Source: an uncultured Bacteroides sp. (GTDB lineage Bacteria; Bacteroidota; Bacteroidia; Bacteroidales; Bacteroidaceae). Taken from it: a stretch of 48,734 nucleotides of DNA. How positions within the stretch are numbered: the first letter of the stretch is position 1; every line of letters begins with the position of its first letter. Positions 35,721 to 44,699 of this stretch are shown piece after piece. A model generated the notes under the pieces. It was not told the DNA's origin, made no database searches, and worked only from the letters and a program-made list of their open reading frames with translations. The DNA lies in NCBI RefSeq assembly GCF_959029255.1, contig NZ_CAUFUE010000032.1, forward strand, positions 1 to 48,734, given 5' to 3'. Both the position numbers and the translations under genes were made by a program.

Positions 35721-38700
35721 TTAAAAAGTTACATCCAATCCAACTGTCCATGTAGCACTAAGTGGGTATCGTGAACCGCTATTCCCGATTTCGGGGTCCC
35801 AGAACTTGACATCGTCAAACAACAGGGCAAGATTGGTACCTTGTACGTAAACGCGCAGATTTTGCATTCTCCATTTCTGAATGAGCTTTTTGTCGAATTG
35901 ATAGCCGAGTTCTACATTCTTCAGGCGCAGATAATCTCCGCTGCGATACCAATAGGTACTGTTCAGCTCATTGTTGGCATAGCTAAGGGTATGGAGTCTT
36001 GGAAACATGACATTCATGTTATTCGGATTATCTGCACTCCAATGGTCGAATGCAAATGTACGTGCCGATGTTTGGTTAACTCCCTTATTGAAAGGTATGA
36101 GATATTCGTTTTTATACTTCATGTTGACGTCGCGTTTACCGGCTCCTTGGAAGAAAACTCCGGCATAAATACCTTTCCATTGAACGTTGAGGCCGAAACC
36201 GTAGACTATCTGCGGATTGTTAGGATGCATACCGCTATAGTAGGTTGCATCAACATCGGTGATTTCACCGTCACCGTTCAAATCTTTGTACTTGATGTCA
36301 CCCGGTTTCACGTTGGCGTCATAAGTGGCGATGCCGTCTTTTAACTTATAGTCATAACTGCCATCACTCTTTTTCGTGATAATAAAATCTTGGTTGGTAA
36401 ATAAACCTTCAGCGATATAAAGCTGGTTTGTACCGATGGAAGTACCAGTTTTCGACAGCCACGGGTAGAGTTGGGGAATTTCGTCTTGTTCTACAATCTT
36501 ATTTACCGCATAGGTCATGTTGCCTCTGGCAGATAAAGTCCAGTCACCTATAGTGTGTTTCACTACTATGCTGGCATCGAAACCTTTGTTGGTGGTGATA
36601 CCGAAGTTCTGCCACGGGTTATTGCGGAAACCGGTTGCTGAAGGTACGGTGACACGTTTAATCAGAATATTCTCACGACGGTTATTGAAATAATCAGCCG
36701 TGATGTCTACACGACCACGGAATAAACCTAAATCGATACCTGCGTTAAACTTCTTTTCAACTTCCCAGGTCAATTGGGGGGCGGCAAACAGATTTTCGTA
36801 TACTTTACCATAAGAATTGGTGAGTGAACCGCCCGCGTTTGTCATTCCCAGGCTGATACTGCCGTTGTCTTTTAAAGACTCTCTATATACAAAACGATCC
36901 TGGCCGGTGTTGTCGTTACCTGTCAAACCATAGGAAGCTCTTATGCGAAGCTTGTTAATGATATCCAGTATATTATCTTTCTGCATGAATTTCTCAGCAT
37001 GTACATTCCATGCCGTACTTACTGCCGGAAAGATACCCCAACGGTTACCCGGTGCAAAGTTTTCACTACCTGTGGCGCCGAAGCTGGCTTCCAATACGTA
37101 ACGGCTATCATAAGTATAAGTGCCGCGCATCACAATGTTTTGTTTCCGGTAGGGGAGTAGTTTAATTCCTCCTACATTTTGGCTACCTGTCGATGTGCGT
37201 GAACCCTGATATTGTGTTTCTTTCTGGTTATAAACGAAAGTACCTGTCACCGCATGTCTTTTGGCAAAAGTGCGTGCATAGTTAATCTGTGCTTCAACAT
37301 AGATTTTCTTTGTACCGCTATTTGAGCCTACAGTTGCTTCACCGAGCGGGCTTCCCGTAGCGATATTCTTTTTGGTAAGATTACCGTTTTCGTCTCTTCC
37401 GGTAGCATAAAACTTTTCCGTTTCTTTGCTGCGTTGCATGGAAGAACTGAAGCTTGCATCAAAACTGATACTGCCTTGTACAGATAAACCTTTGGTTATG
37501 AAGTCAAGTTGTTGCTTCAAAGTAAGTTTGGTTTGCAAAGCGGCCGACCACTGTTTGGAGTAACCCGTATGATTCAATAAGTTATAAGGATTGAAGCGTC
37601 CGCCACCTTCACCTTCAACAGCCGAAGCCGTACCGTCTGAATATTCCATGGGTATCAGATAGGTAGGAAACAGAATCATATTCATAAAGATATCTTCAGA
37701 AGAAGTTTTGGGACTATTCTTCGTTTTATACTGTCCACTCATGTCAACGGACAATTTGGTGGTGGAAGTAATGTCCATATCTACATTGGAGCGCAGGTTA
37801 TAGCGCTTTACGCCAATATTGGCATCATAATCGTCCAGCGGGTTGGATTTGAAAATACCCTTTTCATCATAAAAAGCTCCCGAGACAAAGAATTTCGTTT
37901 TTTCAGAACCACCTCGGAAATTAATTGTATACCTTTGGTTGTGTGTGTGACTTGACAGCAAATCCGTCCAGATGGAGTTCGGATAAAAGTCCAGGTCTTC
38001 TCCACTACGATATTTTTCCAGTTCTGAGGCACTGTAAGGAGCATCATTCAGCATATAACTTTCCTTGTCCGGGTTTCCGGCTTCGTTCCAGTTCGCTTCA
38101 TTCCACATGGACAGGTAGTCCCAAGAGTTCATCAACTCAGGCATACGTTGGGGAGTAAGAATACTATACTGCGCATTGAAAGAGACAACGGTCTTTTGAG
38201 CTTTCCCTCGTTTGGTCGTGATTAATACTACACCATTGGCACCCTCAGAACCATAAACGGCAGTAGCTGCGGCATCTTTCAGTACGGTGAAACTTTCAAT
38301 TTCATCCGTGTCCAGGTCATTCATGCTACGAGGCACACCGTCTACCAATACCAACGGGCTAGTGCCACCGGCGTACGAACTTTGACCGCGAATCCAGAAA
38401 CTTGCGTCATCGTTACCCGGTTCTCCCGATGTCTGGATGGAAATGACACCGGCAACCTGACCGCCAATCATGTTGGATAAACTGCGTGTAGGGATAGCAA
38501 TGTCGGCAGGCTTCACGGTGTTTACCGAAGAAGTAACACTCTCTTTTTTCTGAGAACCGTAGCCTACAATTACAACATCATCCAGGCTGACGTTAGATTC
38601 AGACATGGCTACGTTGATGATAGTTTTGTCTTTCACTTTTTGCTCCACACTATTGTAACCAATGTAACGGTACTCCAACACATCTCCTTCTCTGGTCTTT

Positions 38701-39149
38701 ATAGTGTATTTACCGTCTATGTCGGTCAACACGCCATTGATGGTACCTTTTACCGTAATTGTGGCTCCGATGACCGGTTCGCCCGTTTCATCCGTCACAA
38801 GACCGGTAATGGTCTTGTCAGCTCCCTTCTTTGTCGTTTCAGTTACTTTGGGAGTCAATACGATTTGTTTCTTTGAAAATCTGAAAGTCAAATTCGTGGG
38901 ATTAAACATCTTCCGAAGTGCCAAGCGGATTTCTTCATTTTGGGCAGTCAGACTGACGGTTTGTTCCACATTTGTTTGAGTTGCATCATAAAAGAAAGTA
39001 TACCCCGAGGCCTTCTCAATTTTTTCCATGGCCTCTTTCAGAGGTATATTTTTGAAAGATAAACTAATCTTTTCCGTACCGCTTTGTGCGGAAACTCCTA
39101 CGGAAAAGAGGCATATAATAATTAGTAAATAAATTTTTTTGTATTCCAT
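35721..39149 (-). CDS. SusC-like TonB-dependent transporter with STN signalling domain
   Basis: An 1142-residue outer membrane transporter. After the signal peptide come an STN domain (about 28-105, LSFKNIPLKEAMEKIEKASG), a carboxypeptidase-regulatory-like domain (about 115-200, DETGEPVIGATITVKG), a TonB box (DDVVIVGYG) and a plug (SMNDLDTDEIESFTVLKDAA). A 22-strand beta-barrel ends in the C-terminal TWTVGLDVTF. The STN domain is the part that contacts a FecR-type anti-sigma factor, and one is encoded directly upstream. The inferred substrate is a glycopeptide or glycan released by the M60 protease. Confidence 0.95.
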   Translation of the reverse strand: MEYKKIYLLIIICLFSVGVSAQSGTEKISLSFKNIPLKEAMEKIEKASGYTFFYDATQTNVEQTVSLTAQNEEIRLALRKMFNPTNLTFRFSKKQIVLTPKVTETTKKGADKTITGLVTDETGEPVIGATITVKGTINGVLTDIDGKYTIKTREGDVLEYRYIGYNSVEQKVKDKTIINVAMSESNVSLDDVVIVGYGSQKKESVTSSVNTVKPADIAIPTRSLSNMIGGQVAGVISIQTSGEPGNDDASFWIRGQSSYAGGTSPLVLVDGVPRSMNDLDTDEIESFTVLKDAAATAVYGSEGANGVVLITTKRGKAQKTVVSFNAQYSILTPQRMPELMNSWDYLSMWNEANWNEAGNPDKESYMLNDAPYSASELEKYRSGEDLDFYPNSIWTDLLSSHTHNQRYTINFRGGSEKTKFFVSGAFYDEKGIFKSNPLDDYDANIGVKRYNLRSNVDMDITSTTKLSVDMSGQYKTKNSPKTSSEDIFMNMILFPTYLIPMEYSDGTASAVEGEGGGRFNPYNLLNHTGYSKQWSAALQTKLTLKQQLDFITKGLSVQGSISFDASFSSSMQRSKETEKFYATGRDENGNLTKKNIATGSPLGEATVGSNSGTKKIYVEAQINYARTFAKRHAVTGTFVYNQKETQYQGSRTSTGSQNVGGIKLLPYRKQNIVMRGTYTYDSRYVLEASFGATGSENFAPGNRWGIFPAVSTAWNVHAEKFMQKDNILDIINKLRIRASYGLTGNDNTGQDRFVYRESLKDNGSISLGMTNAGGSLTNSYGKVYENLFAAPQLTWEVEKKFNAGIDLGLFRGRVDITADYFNNRRENILIKRVTVPSATGFRNNPWQNFGITTNKGFDASIVVKHTIGDWTLSARGNMTYAVNKIVEQDEIPQLYPWLSKTGTSIGTNQLYIAEGLFTNQDFIITKKSDGSYDYKLKDGIATYDANVKPGDIKYKDLNGDGEITDVDATYYSGMHPNNPQIVYGFGLNVQWKGIYAGVFFQGAGKRDVNMKYKNEYLIPFNKGVNQTSARTFAFDHWSADNPNNMNVMFPRLHTLSYANNELNSTYWYRSGDYLRLKNVELGYQFDKKLIQKWRMQNLRVYVQGTNLALLFDDVKFWDPEIGNSGSRYPLSATWTVGLDVTF

Positions 39150-39262
39150 AAATAAATTAGATATATTTGTTTTTCATAATACTCTTGTGCTTTTGTGTCT
39201 CAAGATTCATGTAATTTGCAGTTTTTTTTACATAAGCATTTGTCTTTAAGGGGTTAATGATT

Positions 39263-40258
39263 TTATTTAGTTATACAGATCGATCCGTCATTTTTTAATG
39301 AGTAATTTATGGGGTGGATGCTTGCGATAAGCTCCAATATTTCGTATACATTTTCATCGTGCAGAGTAAATGTATAGACGTATTTCTTTCCGAGTTCAGG
39401 GTCTACTTGAATGTTCACGTCAAACCTTTTGGACAAGACTTCGCATATCTGTTCCAGAGAATGGTTGGAGAACTTTACGGTTGGAGTAGCCCATGCGGCA
39501 TTCATGTCCACTGCAACATCTGTAATGGATGTTTCATGGCTTTTCTTATTGTAGGTGACCATTTCTCCCGGAGACAGGAAACGTTCTTGCGGATTGGACG
39601 CTGTTGTAAAGGCTACGGAACCTTCGAGCAAGCTGACGTTCACTCCCTCTTTATCCGGTCTGGAGAAAACATTGAACTTTGTTCCATATACGGCAACATC
39701 CACTCCGTCGGTATGCACGATAAAGCGGTTCTGCTTGTCTTTGGCAACCTCAAAATAGGCTTCACCTTGCAAATTGACTGTACGGTTGTTCCTTTTGAAG
39801 TCGTTTTTGTAGGCCAACGTTGTGTTAGAGTGCAGCCAGACGATAGTTCCATCGGGCAATGTCACCTGTGATTTTCCATTGACATTGGTATAACATTGTT
39901 CCAGAACGTCGTTTCCGGTGTTCCATTCCAGTCCGAAATAAAATGAAAGAGAAGAAGCAAGCAGTAAAGCTACGCAAACGGCAACTTTATAGTATGTTTT
40001 GATGGAATAGCTACGCTTCCGTTCTTTTTGAACCGAAGGCAGGTTAAGTTGTTTGGCAACTTGATTCCAGTACATGGCAGGTTGCGGAGCGTAGCCGTTT
40101 GCCCGTTCTTGTACTTTCTTCCATAATGTGGAAATTTCTTCGTATACCTGAAGGTGCTTGCTGTCGGACAACCATTCTGTCAACAGTAGGTCGTCATCGG
40201 AGCTGATTGTATGCTCCAGCTTGGCAATGATTAAATTCCAGGGTATTTGCTTTTTCAT
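39263..40258 (-). CDS. FecR-family anti-sigma factor
   Basis: A 331-residue inner membrane anti-sigma factor. The cytoplasmic N-terminus (about 1-90) would hold the sigma factor. One membrane helix follows near 91-110 (VAVCVALLLASSLSFYFGL). The periplasmic FecR domain contains LPDGTIVWLHSNTTL, NLQGEAYFEVAKD and VYGTKFNVFS, and a DUF4974-type C-terminal region binds the STN domain of the transporter. It lies between the sigma factor and susC genes, 75 nt after the former and 113 nt before the latter. Confidence 0.93.
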   Translation of the reverse strand: MKKQIPWNLIIAKLEHTISSDDDLLLTEWLSDSKHLQVYEEISTLWKKVQERANGYAPQPAMYWNQVAKQLNLPSVQKERKRSYSIKTYYKVAVCVALLLASSLSFYFGLEWNTGNDVLEQCYTNVNGKSQVTLPDGTIVWLHSNTTLAYKNDFKRNNRTVNLQGEAYFEVAKDKQNRFIVHTDGVDVAVYGTKFNVFSRPDKEGVNVSLLEGSVAFTTASNPQERFLSPGEMVTYNKKSHETSITDVAVDMNAAWATPTVKFSNHSLEQICEVLSKRFDVNIQVDPELGKKYVYTFTLHDENVYEILELIASIHPINYSLKNDGSICITK

Positions 40259-40333
40259 TTTAATTGTTTTTTAGGGTACCTCATCTGTATAACCCCAAAA
40301 ACAATTTCAACCCTACGGTAAAAATGCACTTTT

Positions 40334-40873
40334 TTACAAAAAAATGAGAAAAATGTATTGATCGCCTAGAATTTCCTTGATTATCTTCAGTGAACGAGTG
40401 ATATGTTTTTCAATTGTTTTCAAGGAAACACCCATTTCGTCGGCTATTTCTTGATTGCTGAGATTGTCATTCCTGCTTTTCAGGAATACTTCACGCGAAT
40501 TGGCTGGAATGGCGCAGATAGCCCTTTGGATAAGTTCATCCAATTCTTTAGCCTCAAGTAAATTCGTTTCATCCAGATTCGCTTCCTCCTTTATTTCATC
40601 CAAGGGAATCGTCTCTTTCTTATCCCTTATCAGTTTCAGGCATTTGTTACGTGCCGATTGGAATAAATAGGCTTTGATTGATAAGTCCGGTTTTATTTTT
40701 TCGGGATGTTGCCACAAGTGAACAAAGATATCCATCACCTCTTCTTCAATTTCTTGTTTATTGTCCCAATAAGTATACATAAATTGGCACAATCGGGTGA
40801 AGTAGGTGTTAAAAAGATATTTTAGTACCTCCTCATTATGTTCTTCTATAGACATGTCACCAGGTATTTTCAT
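40334..40873 (-). CDS. ECF RNA polymerase sigma factor
   Basis: A 179-residue ECF sigma factor. Region 2 is visible as FNTYFTRLCQFMYTYWDN and EEEVMDIFVHLWQH, with AYLFQSARNKCLKLIRDK at its end. Region 4 is LSNQEIADEMGVSLKTIEKH. It is first in the locus and directly precedes FecR, so it is the expected target of that anti-sigma factor and the likely activator of the susC transcript. No TAnnTTTG box is seen upstream of it, so its own promoter is unclear. Confidence 0.93.
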   Translation of the reverse strand: MKIPGDMSIEEHNEEVLKYLFNTYFTRLCQFMYTYWDNKQEIEEEVMDIFVHLWQHPEKIKPDLSIKAYLFQSARNKCLKLIRDKKETIPLDEIKEEANLDETNLLEAKELDELIQRAICAIPANSREVFLKSRNDNLSNQEIADEMGVSLKTIEKHITRSLKIIKEILGDQYIFLIFL

Positions 40874-40993
40874 TCAAAATTCAAGCCTTATCCTTTTATA
40901 TATAATTATTCCTTTATTGTGTTTTTAACTGAATAAAAAATAATAATATCAATACGGAATCATATTGACGGGTATCAATTTCATCCGAATACT

Positions 40994-41028
40994 GAAAAAG
41001 TATAGCAGGAGTAGTAATCTCCCGCTAT
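40994..41028 (-). terminator. Terminator after trpS
   Basis: On the minus strand, 41028-41020 pairs with 41010-41002 (9 bp with one G-U), then a U run from the A tract at 40995-40999. It insulates the sigma-factor locus from trpS readthrough. Confidence 0.75.
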
Positions 41029-41038
41029 GCCCTGAATT

Positions 41039-42133
41039 TTATTCTCCGCTGAATTTTTTTACTTGTTCCGCAATCAGTTCCTCATCGTCAAAGTAGTTTA
41101 TTTTCATGGCTCGGCGTACTTCGTCCAATGTGGCTGCTGCTGCCTCGCGCGCAGTTTCGCATCCCTTTTTTAGCATATCATAGATAGCCGGGATGTCTTT
41201 TTCAAACTCCTTACGGCGATTGCGGATAGGCTCTAAAGTCTCTTGCATGATAGAATTGAGGAATCCTTTTACCTTCATATCGCCCAAACCGCCACGTTGA
41301 TAATGCGCTTTCAGTTCTTCCAGCGATGGGTAATCGGGCAAGTAACGTTCAAAATGCTCGGGGCGGCAGAAGGCGTCCAGGTAAGTAAATACGGTATTGC
41401 CTTCAATCTTGCCGGGGTCTTGTACGCGCAGGTGGTCAGGGTCGGTGTACATGCTCTTCACCTTTTTCTGCACTTCGTCGGCAGAGTCGGAAAGATAGAT
41501 GCAGTTCCCCAGCGATTTACTCATTTTAGCCTTTCCGTCAGTTCCCGGCAGACGCAGGCATGCCGCATTATCCGGCAAAAGTATTTCCGGCTCCACCAAC
41601 GTGTCACCATAGATGAAGTTGAAGCGGCGAACTATCTCACGGGCTTGCTCAATCATTGGTTCCTGGTCTTCGCCAACGGGAACGGTCGTTGCCTTGAAGG
41701 CGGTGATATCTGCCGCTTGGCTAATGGGATAGGTGAAAAATCCCACCGGAATGCTTGTTTCAAAATTACGCATCTGGATTTCTGTTTTCACAGTGGGGTT
41801 ACGTTGCAAACGGCTGACGGTAACCAAATCCATATAATAAAATGTGAGTTCACAAAGTTCCGGTATTTGAGACTGGATAAAAATGGTACTCTTAGTCGGG
41901 TCTAGTCCGCAAGCCAGATAGTCCAGCGCTACCTCGATAACATTTTGGCGTACCTTTTCAGGGTTTTCCATATTATCCGTCAGCGCCTGCGCATCAGCAA
42001 TGAATACAAATGTTTTATCAAACAGTCCGGAGTTCTGCAATTCAACTCTGCGTCTCAGTGAGCCTACATAATGTCCGATGTGCAGGCGTCCTGTGGGCCG
42101 GTCGCCCGTAAGGATGATTTTTTCTTTTGCCAT
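41039..42133 (-). CDS. trpS: Tryptophanyl-tRNA synthetase
   Basis: TrpRS charges tRNA-Trp with tryptophan. The 364-residue class I synthetase has the HIGH motif HIGH at residues 18-21 (GRLHIGHYVG) and KMSKS at 203-207 (KAKMSKSLGN). The opening TGDRPTGRLHIGHYVGSL is the usual N-terminus. Length is slightly above the 330-350 typical of bacterial TrpRS. It is followed by its own terminator. A -7 box (TATCTTTG on the minus strand, 42207-42200) lies 67 nt upstream. Confidence 0.96.
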   Translation of the reverse strand: MAKEKIILTGDRPTGRLHIGHYVGSLRRRVELQNSGLFDKTFVFIADAQALTDNMENPEKVRQNVIEVALDYLACGLDPTKSTIFIQSQIPELCELTFYYMDLVTVSRLQRNPTVKTEIQMRNFETSIPVGFFTYPISQAADITAFKATTVPVGEDQEPMIEQAREIVRRFNFIYGDTLVEPEILLPDNAACLRLPGTDGKAKMSKSLGNCIYLSDSADEVQKKVKSMYTDPDHLRVQDPGKIEGNTVFTYLDAFCRPEHFERYLPDYPSLEELKAHYQRGGLGDMKVKGFLNSIMQETLEPIRNRRKEFEKDIPAIYDMLKKGCETAREAAAATLDEVRRAMKINYFDDEELIAEQVKKFSGE

Positions 42134-42199
42134 ATTTGTTATTCTTTTATTATATACTTTGTCCTAAACCATTACAGATGCAGAATGGTAGGTTGGCTG

Positions 42200-42207
42200 C
42201 AAAGATA
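42200..42207 (-). promoter_or_regulatory. -7 box of trpS
   Basis: CAAAGATA on the plus strand reads TATCTTTG on the minus strand, matching TAnnTTTG. The leader between it and the trpS start also contains a 6-bp hairpin (ACCATT/AATGGT near 42169-42190). The -33 region is weak. Confidence 0.45.
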
Positions 42208-42246
42208 GTGTTTATTAATAAGAAATACTTTAGAATAGGTTTGGTT

Positions 42247-42885
42247 TTAGCCTAAATTCTCCTTTTTCACATATACCTTGTGGCTGCCTCTTCCACTGGT
42301 GGTTATGTTACTTTCGGGCATTTGTGCCCACTTGCGCAGTTCGGTGGTGGCGGCAGTTTGCAGTAAACCCGTCAAATGGCGATAGGCATAAACGTTGAGG
42401 TAGGGATGTTTTTCCAGATAAGCTTGCGCCAAGGCAAGCCGCTCAGCAGCGGTGTGTTTTTGCGATGAACGTGCCGGTTTCCAGGGTGCCCTGCTCAGGC
42501 GACACCAGCTGTTGGTACTCCTGAGCAATGCTCTCTCTACACGGAAGTTGACGTTACCCACATATATACTTTGTGCGTTTCGCTTCGTTGTACTCTCTTC
42601 GTCCTCTTCTCGTTTTTTGTCGGGATGTAGGGCTAGCGCTGGTGTAAACACGCCCAAGCCCTCTATTTTCACCGAACGTCCCATTCCCATTTCGTGCGCC
42701 AGTGCTTCACCCAGCTCGCAAATCACCCCTTCGGTGACACCTCTTGAGAAGGCGCATTTCAGAGCGATGTATTCCGCTAGTTCATGCGTACTGGTTTGCC
42801 CGGTCATTACCATTTGCGGATAGGTCACTTTTTTGCCGTTTCCATTCAGGTCGGGCATTTCTTTCATAACATAGTATGCAGACAT
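42247..42885 (-). CDS. HU-like DNA-binding family protein
   Basis: A 212-residue protein. The first ~120 residues resemble the HU-like domain of Bacteroidetes (TSTHELAEYIALKCAFSRGV, EALAHEMGMGRSVKIEGLG and VFTPALAL). The C-terminal ~80 residues form a basic helical part (LAQAYLEKHPYLNVYAYRHL) that ends SGRGSHKVYVKKE and may be a second DNA-contacting unit. It is not a full classical HU of 90 residues but a longer fused form. It is divergent from the sensor kinase at 43181, with a long inverted repeat between them. The function is inferred as nucleoid binding or regulation. Confidence 0.8.
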   Translation of the reverse strand: MSAYYVMKEMPDLNGNGKKVTYPQMVMTGQTSTHELAEYIALKCAFSRGVTEGVICELGEALAHEMGMGRSVKIEGLGVFTPALALHPDKKREEDEESTTKRNAQSIYVGNVNFRVERALLRSTNSWCRLSRAPWKPARSSQKHTAAERLALAQAYLEKHPYLNVYAYRHLTGLLQTAATTELRKWAQMPESNITTSGRGSHKVYVKKENLG

Positions 42886-42923
42886 AATTTCTTTGTATTG
42901 TAAAGTTATAGTTGTTGCAATGT

Positions 42924-43017
42924 AAACTTAGAATGAAGGTTTCGTTTTAAGAAATGAAGTTTTCATTTAAGCAAATGAAGCCTTTGTTTTTTTAAACGAA
43001 ACCTTCATTCTAAGTTT
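42924..43017. repeat. Inverted repeat with 24-bp perfect arms between divergent genes
   Basis: Positions 42924-42947 and 42994-43017 are perfect inverted copies with a 46-nt spacer. The spacer has further AATGAAG motifs (42954, 42974) like the one in each arm, and a 7-bp hairpin (AAATGAA/TTCATTT, about 42952-42968). The right arm runs into the -7 box TAAGTTTG (43011-43018); the left arm's mirror position reads TAAGTTTA for the other strand. Confidence 0.85.
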
Positions 43018-43018
43018 G
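43011..43018 (+). promoter_or_regulatory. -7 box of the orphan sensor kinase
   Basis: TAAGTTTG matches TAnnTTTG. The nearest TTTG upstream (42983-42986) is 24 nt away, slightly too far. The leader to ATG 43181 would be about 155 nt. Confidence 0.45.
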
Positions 43019-43180
43019 CAATCCGACAAAGGTAACTTTTCCTTTTGGAGTAGACAAGTCTTTCTTCCCTGTAATGTAGTTTGTTTTTTTATGGGGAATA
43101 TATAAAGTATGTTCTGAATGATGGTAGATATTTATGTTTTTAGTATTTTTACCCGCTGGAAACAAATAGAACTTCAATAT

Positions 43181-44437
43181 ATGGAACTATTAACTTTCGC
43201 TATTATACTTGTCTTGCTGATTTTGCTAATCTATCTGTTGGTGAAACACCGGAAATTAAAAGAGGAATTGCATCAGGCAATCGTGGAGCGGGGAGAACTG
43301 CTACAATCAGATTTGGTTTTGCATCGTCTCGGTGCCTATTTCTTGTTAGTGAATGAAAATAATGTGGTTTGCGATACCAACTATTATTCGTTGAACGGGC
43401 TTCCCGAACCGGAAAAGGGAGTGGTGAAAAAAGTTGGCGACATGTTGCGCTGTCGGAATGCCGTTGAGGCAGGCGAATGTGGCTCGCACGAAAATTGCAA
43501 GCTTTGCTGTATCAACGCGTCTTTGTGGAAGGCTTTTCGCGATAAATCGGATATTAAGAAGTTGAGCGCTTCGATGAACCTTTTGAGCCGGGACGAAATG
43601 AAAGTAATTCCTTGTGACGTGTCTGTGTCGGGGACATATCTGAATTTGCGCGGTGATGATTATATGCTGTTGACGGTTTATGATGTCACGGAATTGCGTA
43701 ATATGCAGCGTCTGCTGGATATTGAAAGGGAAAACTCTCTTTCAATCGAAAGGTTGCGTTCTGCTTTCATAGCTAATATGAGCCATGAAGTGCGGACGCC
43801 CTTGAATTCCATCGTGGGCTTTTCCGGCTTGATAGTGACGGCCGCTACCGAAGAAGAACGTAAACTGTATGCTGATATCATAGTTGAAAACAACGAGCGT
43901 TTACTTCATCTGGTGAATGATATTTTTGACCTCTCGCAGATAGAAGCGGGAATCTTGAAGTTTGAATATTCGGACTTTGATGCCAACGACCTGCTGCGTG
44001 AGGCAGAGGGCATTTATAGTTTGAAGTTGACGGAAAATACGGATGTGCGATTAGTTTGTGAAGCGCGGGTAGAACCTTTTCGTATGCATTCCGACCGGCA
44101 ACGTATCCTTCAGGTGCTGGCAAGCTTGCTCCACAATGCTATGAAGTTCACAAAATCAGGTGAAATACGTTTTGGCTGTTCTCAGGAAGATGAAGAGCAC
44201 GTTCGTTTTTCAGTCTCCGATACCGGAATCGGAATACCGGAGGAGGAACAAAAGAAAATTTTCTCGCATTTCTCCAAGTTAGACCGCGAAGTGCCAGGTA
44301 CGGGCTTGGGACTGACGCTTGCGCAGGCTATCGTTCAAAATTTGGGAGGTACGGTAGGCGTAAGGTCGGAAGTGAATAAAGGGTCTACTTTCTGGTTTAT
44401 TTTGCCGCTGACGGCTAAGCCGAAAATTGCAGAATGA
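43181..44437 (+). CDS. Orphan sensor histidine kinase with a cysteine cluster
   Basis: A 418-residue kinase numbered from ATG 43181; an in-frame ATG at 43118 would add 21 residues ahead of the membrane helix. It has an N-terminal membrane helix (about 4-22) and a PAS-like sensor domain (about 45-170) holding C91, C100, C106, C109 and C110. The HisKA box has H202 (NMSHEVRTPLNS), then N-box LLHNAMKFT, DTGIG (347-351) and GTGLGL (373-378). There is no receiver domain and no adjacent response regulator. The Cys cluster suggests metal, Fe-S or redox sensing, which is inference. Confidence 0.88.
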   Translation: MELLTFAIILVLLILLIYLLVKHRKLKEELHQAIVERGELLQSDLVLHRLGAYFLLVNENNVVCDTNYYSLNGLPEPEKGVVKKVGDMLRCRNAVEAGECGSHENCKLCCINASLWKAFRDKSDIKKLSASMNLLSRDEMKVIPCDVSVSGTYLNLRGDDYMLLTVYDVTELRNMQRLLDIERENSLSIERLRSAFIANMSHEVRTPLNSIVGFSGLIVTAATEEERKLYADIIVENNERLLHLVNDIFDLSQIEAGILKFEYSDFDANDLLREAEGIYSLKLTENTDVRLVCEARVEPFRMHSDRQRILQVLASLLHNAMKFTKSGEIRFGCSQEDEEHVRFSVSDTGIGIPEEEQKKIFSHFSKLDREVPGTGLGLTLAQAIVQNLGGTVGVRSEVNKGSTFWFILPLTAKPKIAE

Positions 44438-44457
44438 GTAATTTATTATTCTTTTAA

Positions 44458-44489
44458 TTTGCTCAAATCGTAAATAAGTCGTTACTTTG
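44458..44489 (+). promoter_or_regulatory. Promoter of the carB leader
   Basis: TTTG (44458-44461), a 20-nt spacer and the near-consensus -7 box TTACTTTG (44482-44489). The predicted start is near 44496, about 14 nt before a small ORF. Confidence 0.55.
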
Positions 44490-44509
44490 CACAAATTTTA
44501 AAGATAACT

Positions 44510-44626
44510 ATGCAGTCGCAGGAAATGAGAAGTAAATACAACCTCCGCTCGAATGAATTTCATTCGTTAGCCGTCGGTTTCTCTTTTCCCGAAAATGATA
44601 TTTTTAGTTCTTTGGTAATGCGTTAA
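44510..44626 (+). CDS. Small leader ORF upstream of carB (candidate leader peptide)
   Basis: A 38-codon ORF from ATG 44510 to TAA 44626, beginning MQSQEMRSKYNLRSNEFHSL and ending SSLVMR. It has seven Ser and three Arg. The last sense codon is Arg CGT. The stop lies inside the left arm of the terminator at 44617-44648, so a ribosome reaching the end would cover the hairpin. The position, just after a promoter and before carB, fits a regulatory leader peptide. I do not recognise a family and cannot show it is translated. Confidence 0.4.
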   Translation: MQSQEMRSKYNLRSNEFHSLAVGFSFPENDIFSSLVMR

Positions 44627-44654
44627 ACCTTTTTTGGGGTAACGCATTTTTTTT
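44617..44654 (+). terminator. Terminator hairpin in the carB leader (candidate attenuator)
   Basis: AATGCGTTA (44617-44625) pairs perfectly with TAACGCATT (44640-44648), followed by an 8-nt T run. It lies 46 nt upstream of carB, downstream of the leader promoter. It could attenuate carB or end a separate small transcript. Confidence 0.8.
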
Positions 44655-44699
44655 GTGCCGGAACGTATGGGATGAACTTAATAGACAACAAAAGAGAAT

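Noticed and set aside
42924..43017. Phase-variable invertible promoter
   Set aside because: The 24-bp arms resemble recombination sites, but the -7 boxes lie in the arms and not in the 46-nt spacer, so inversion would not switch them. No invertase gene is nearby.
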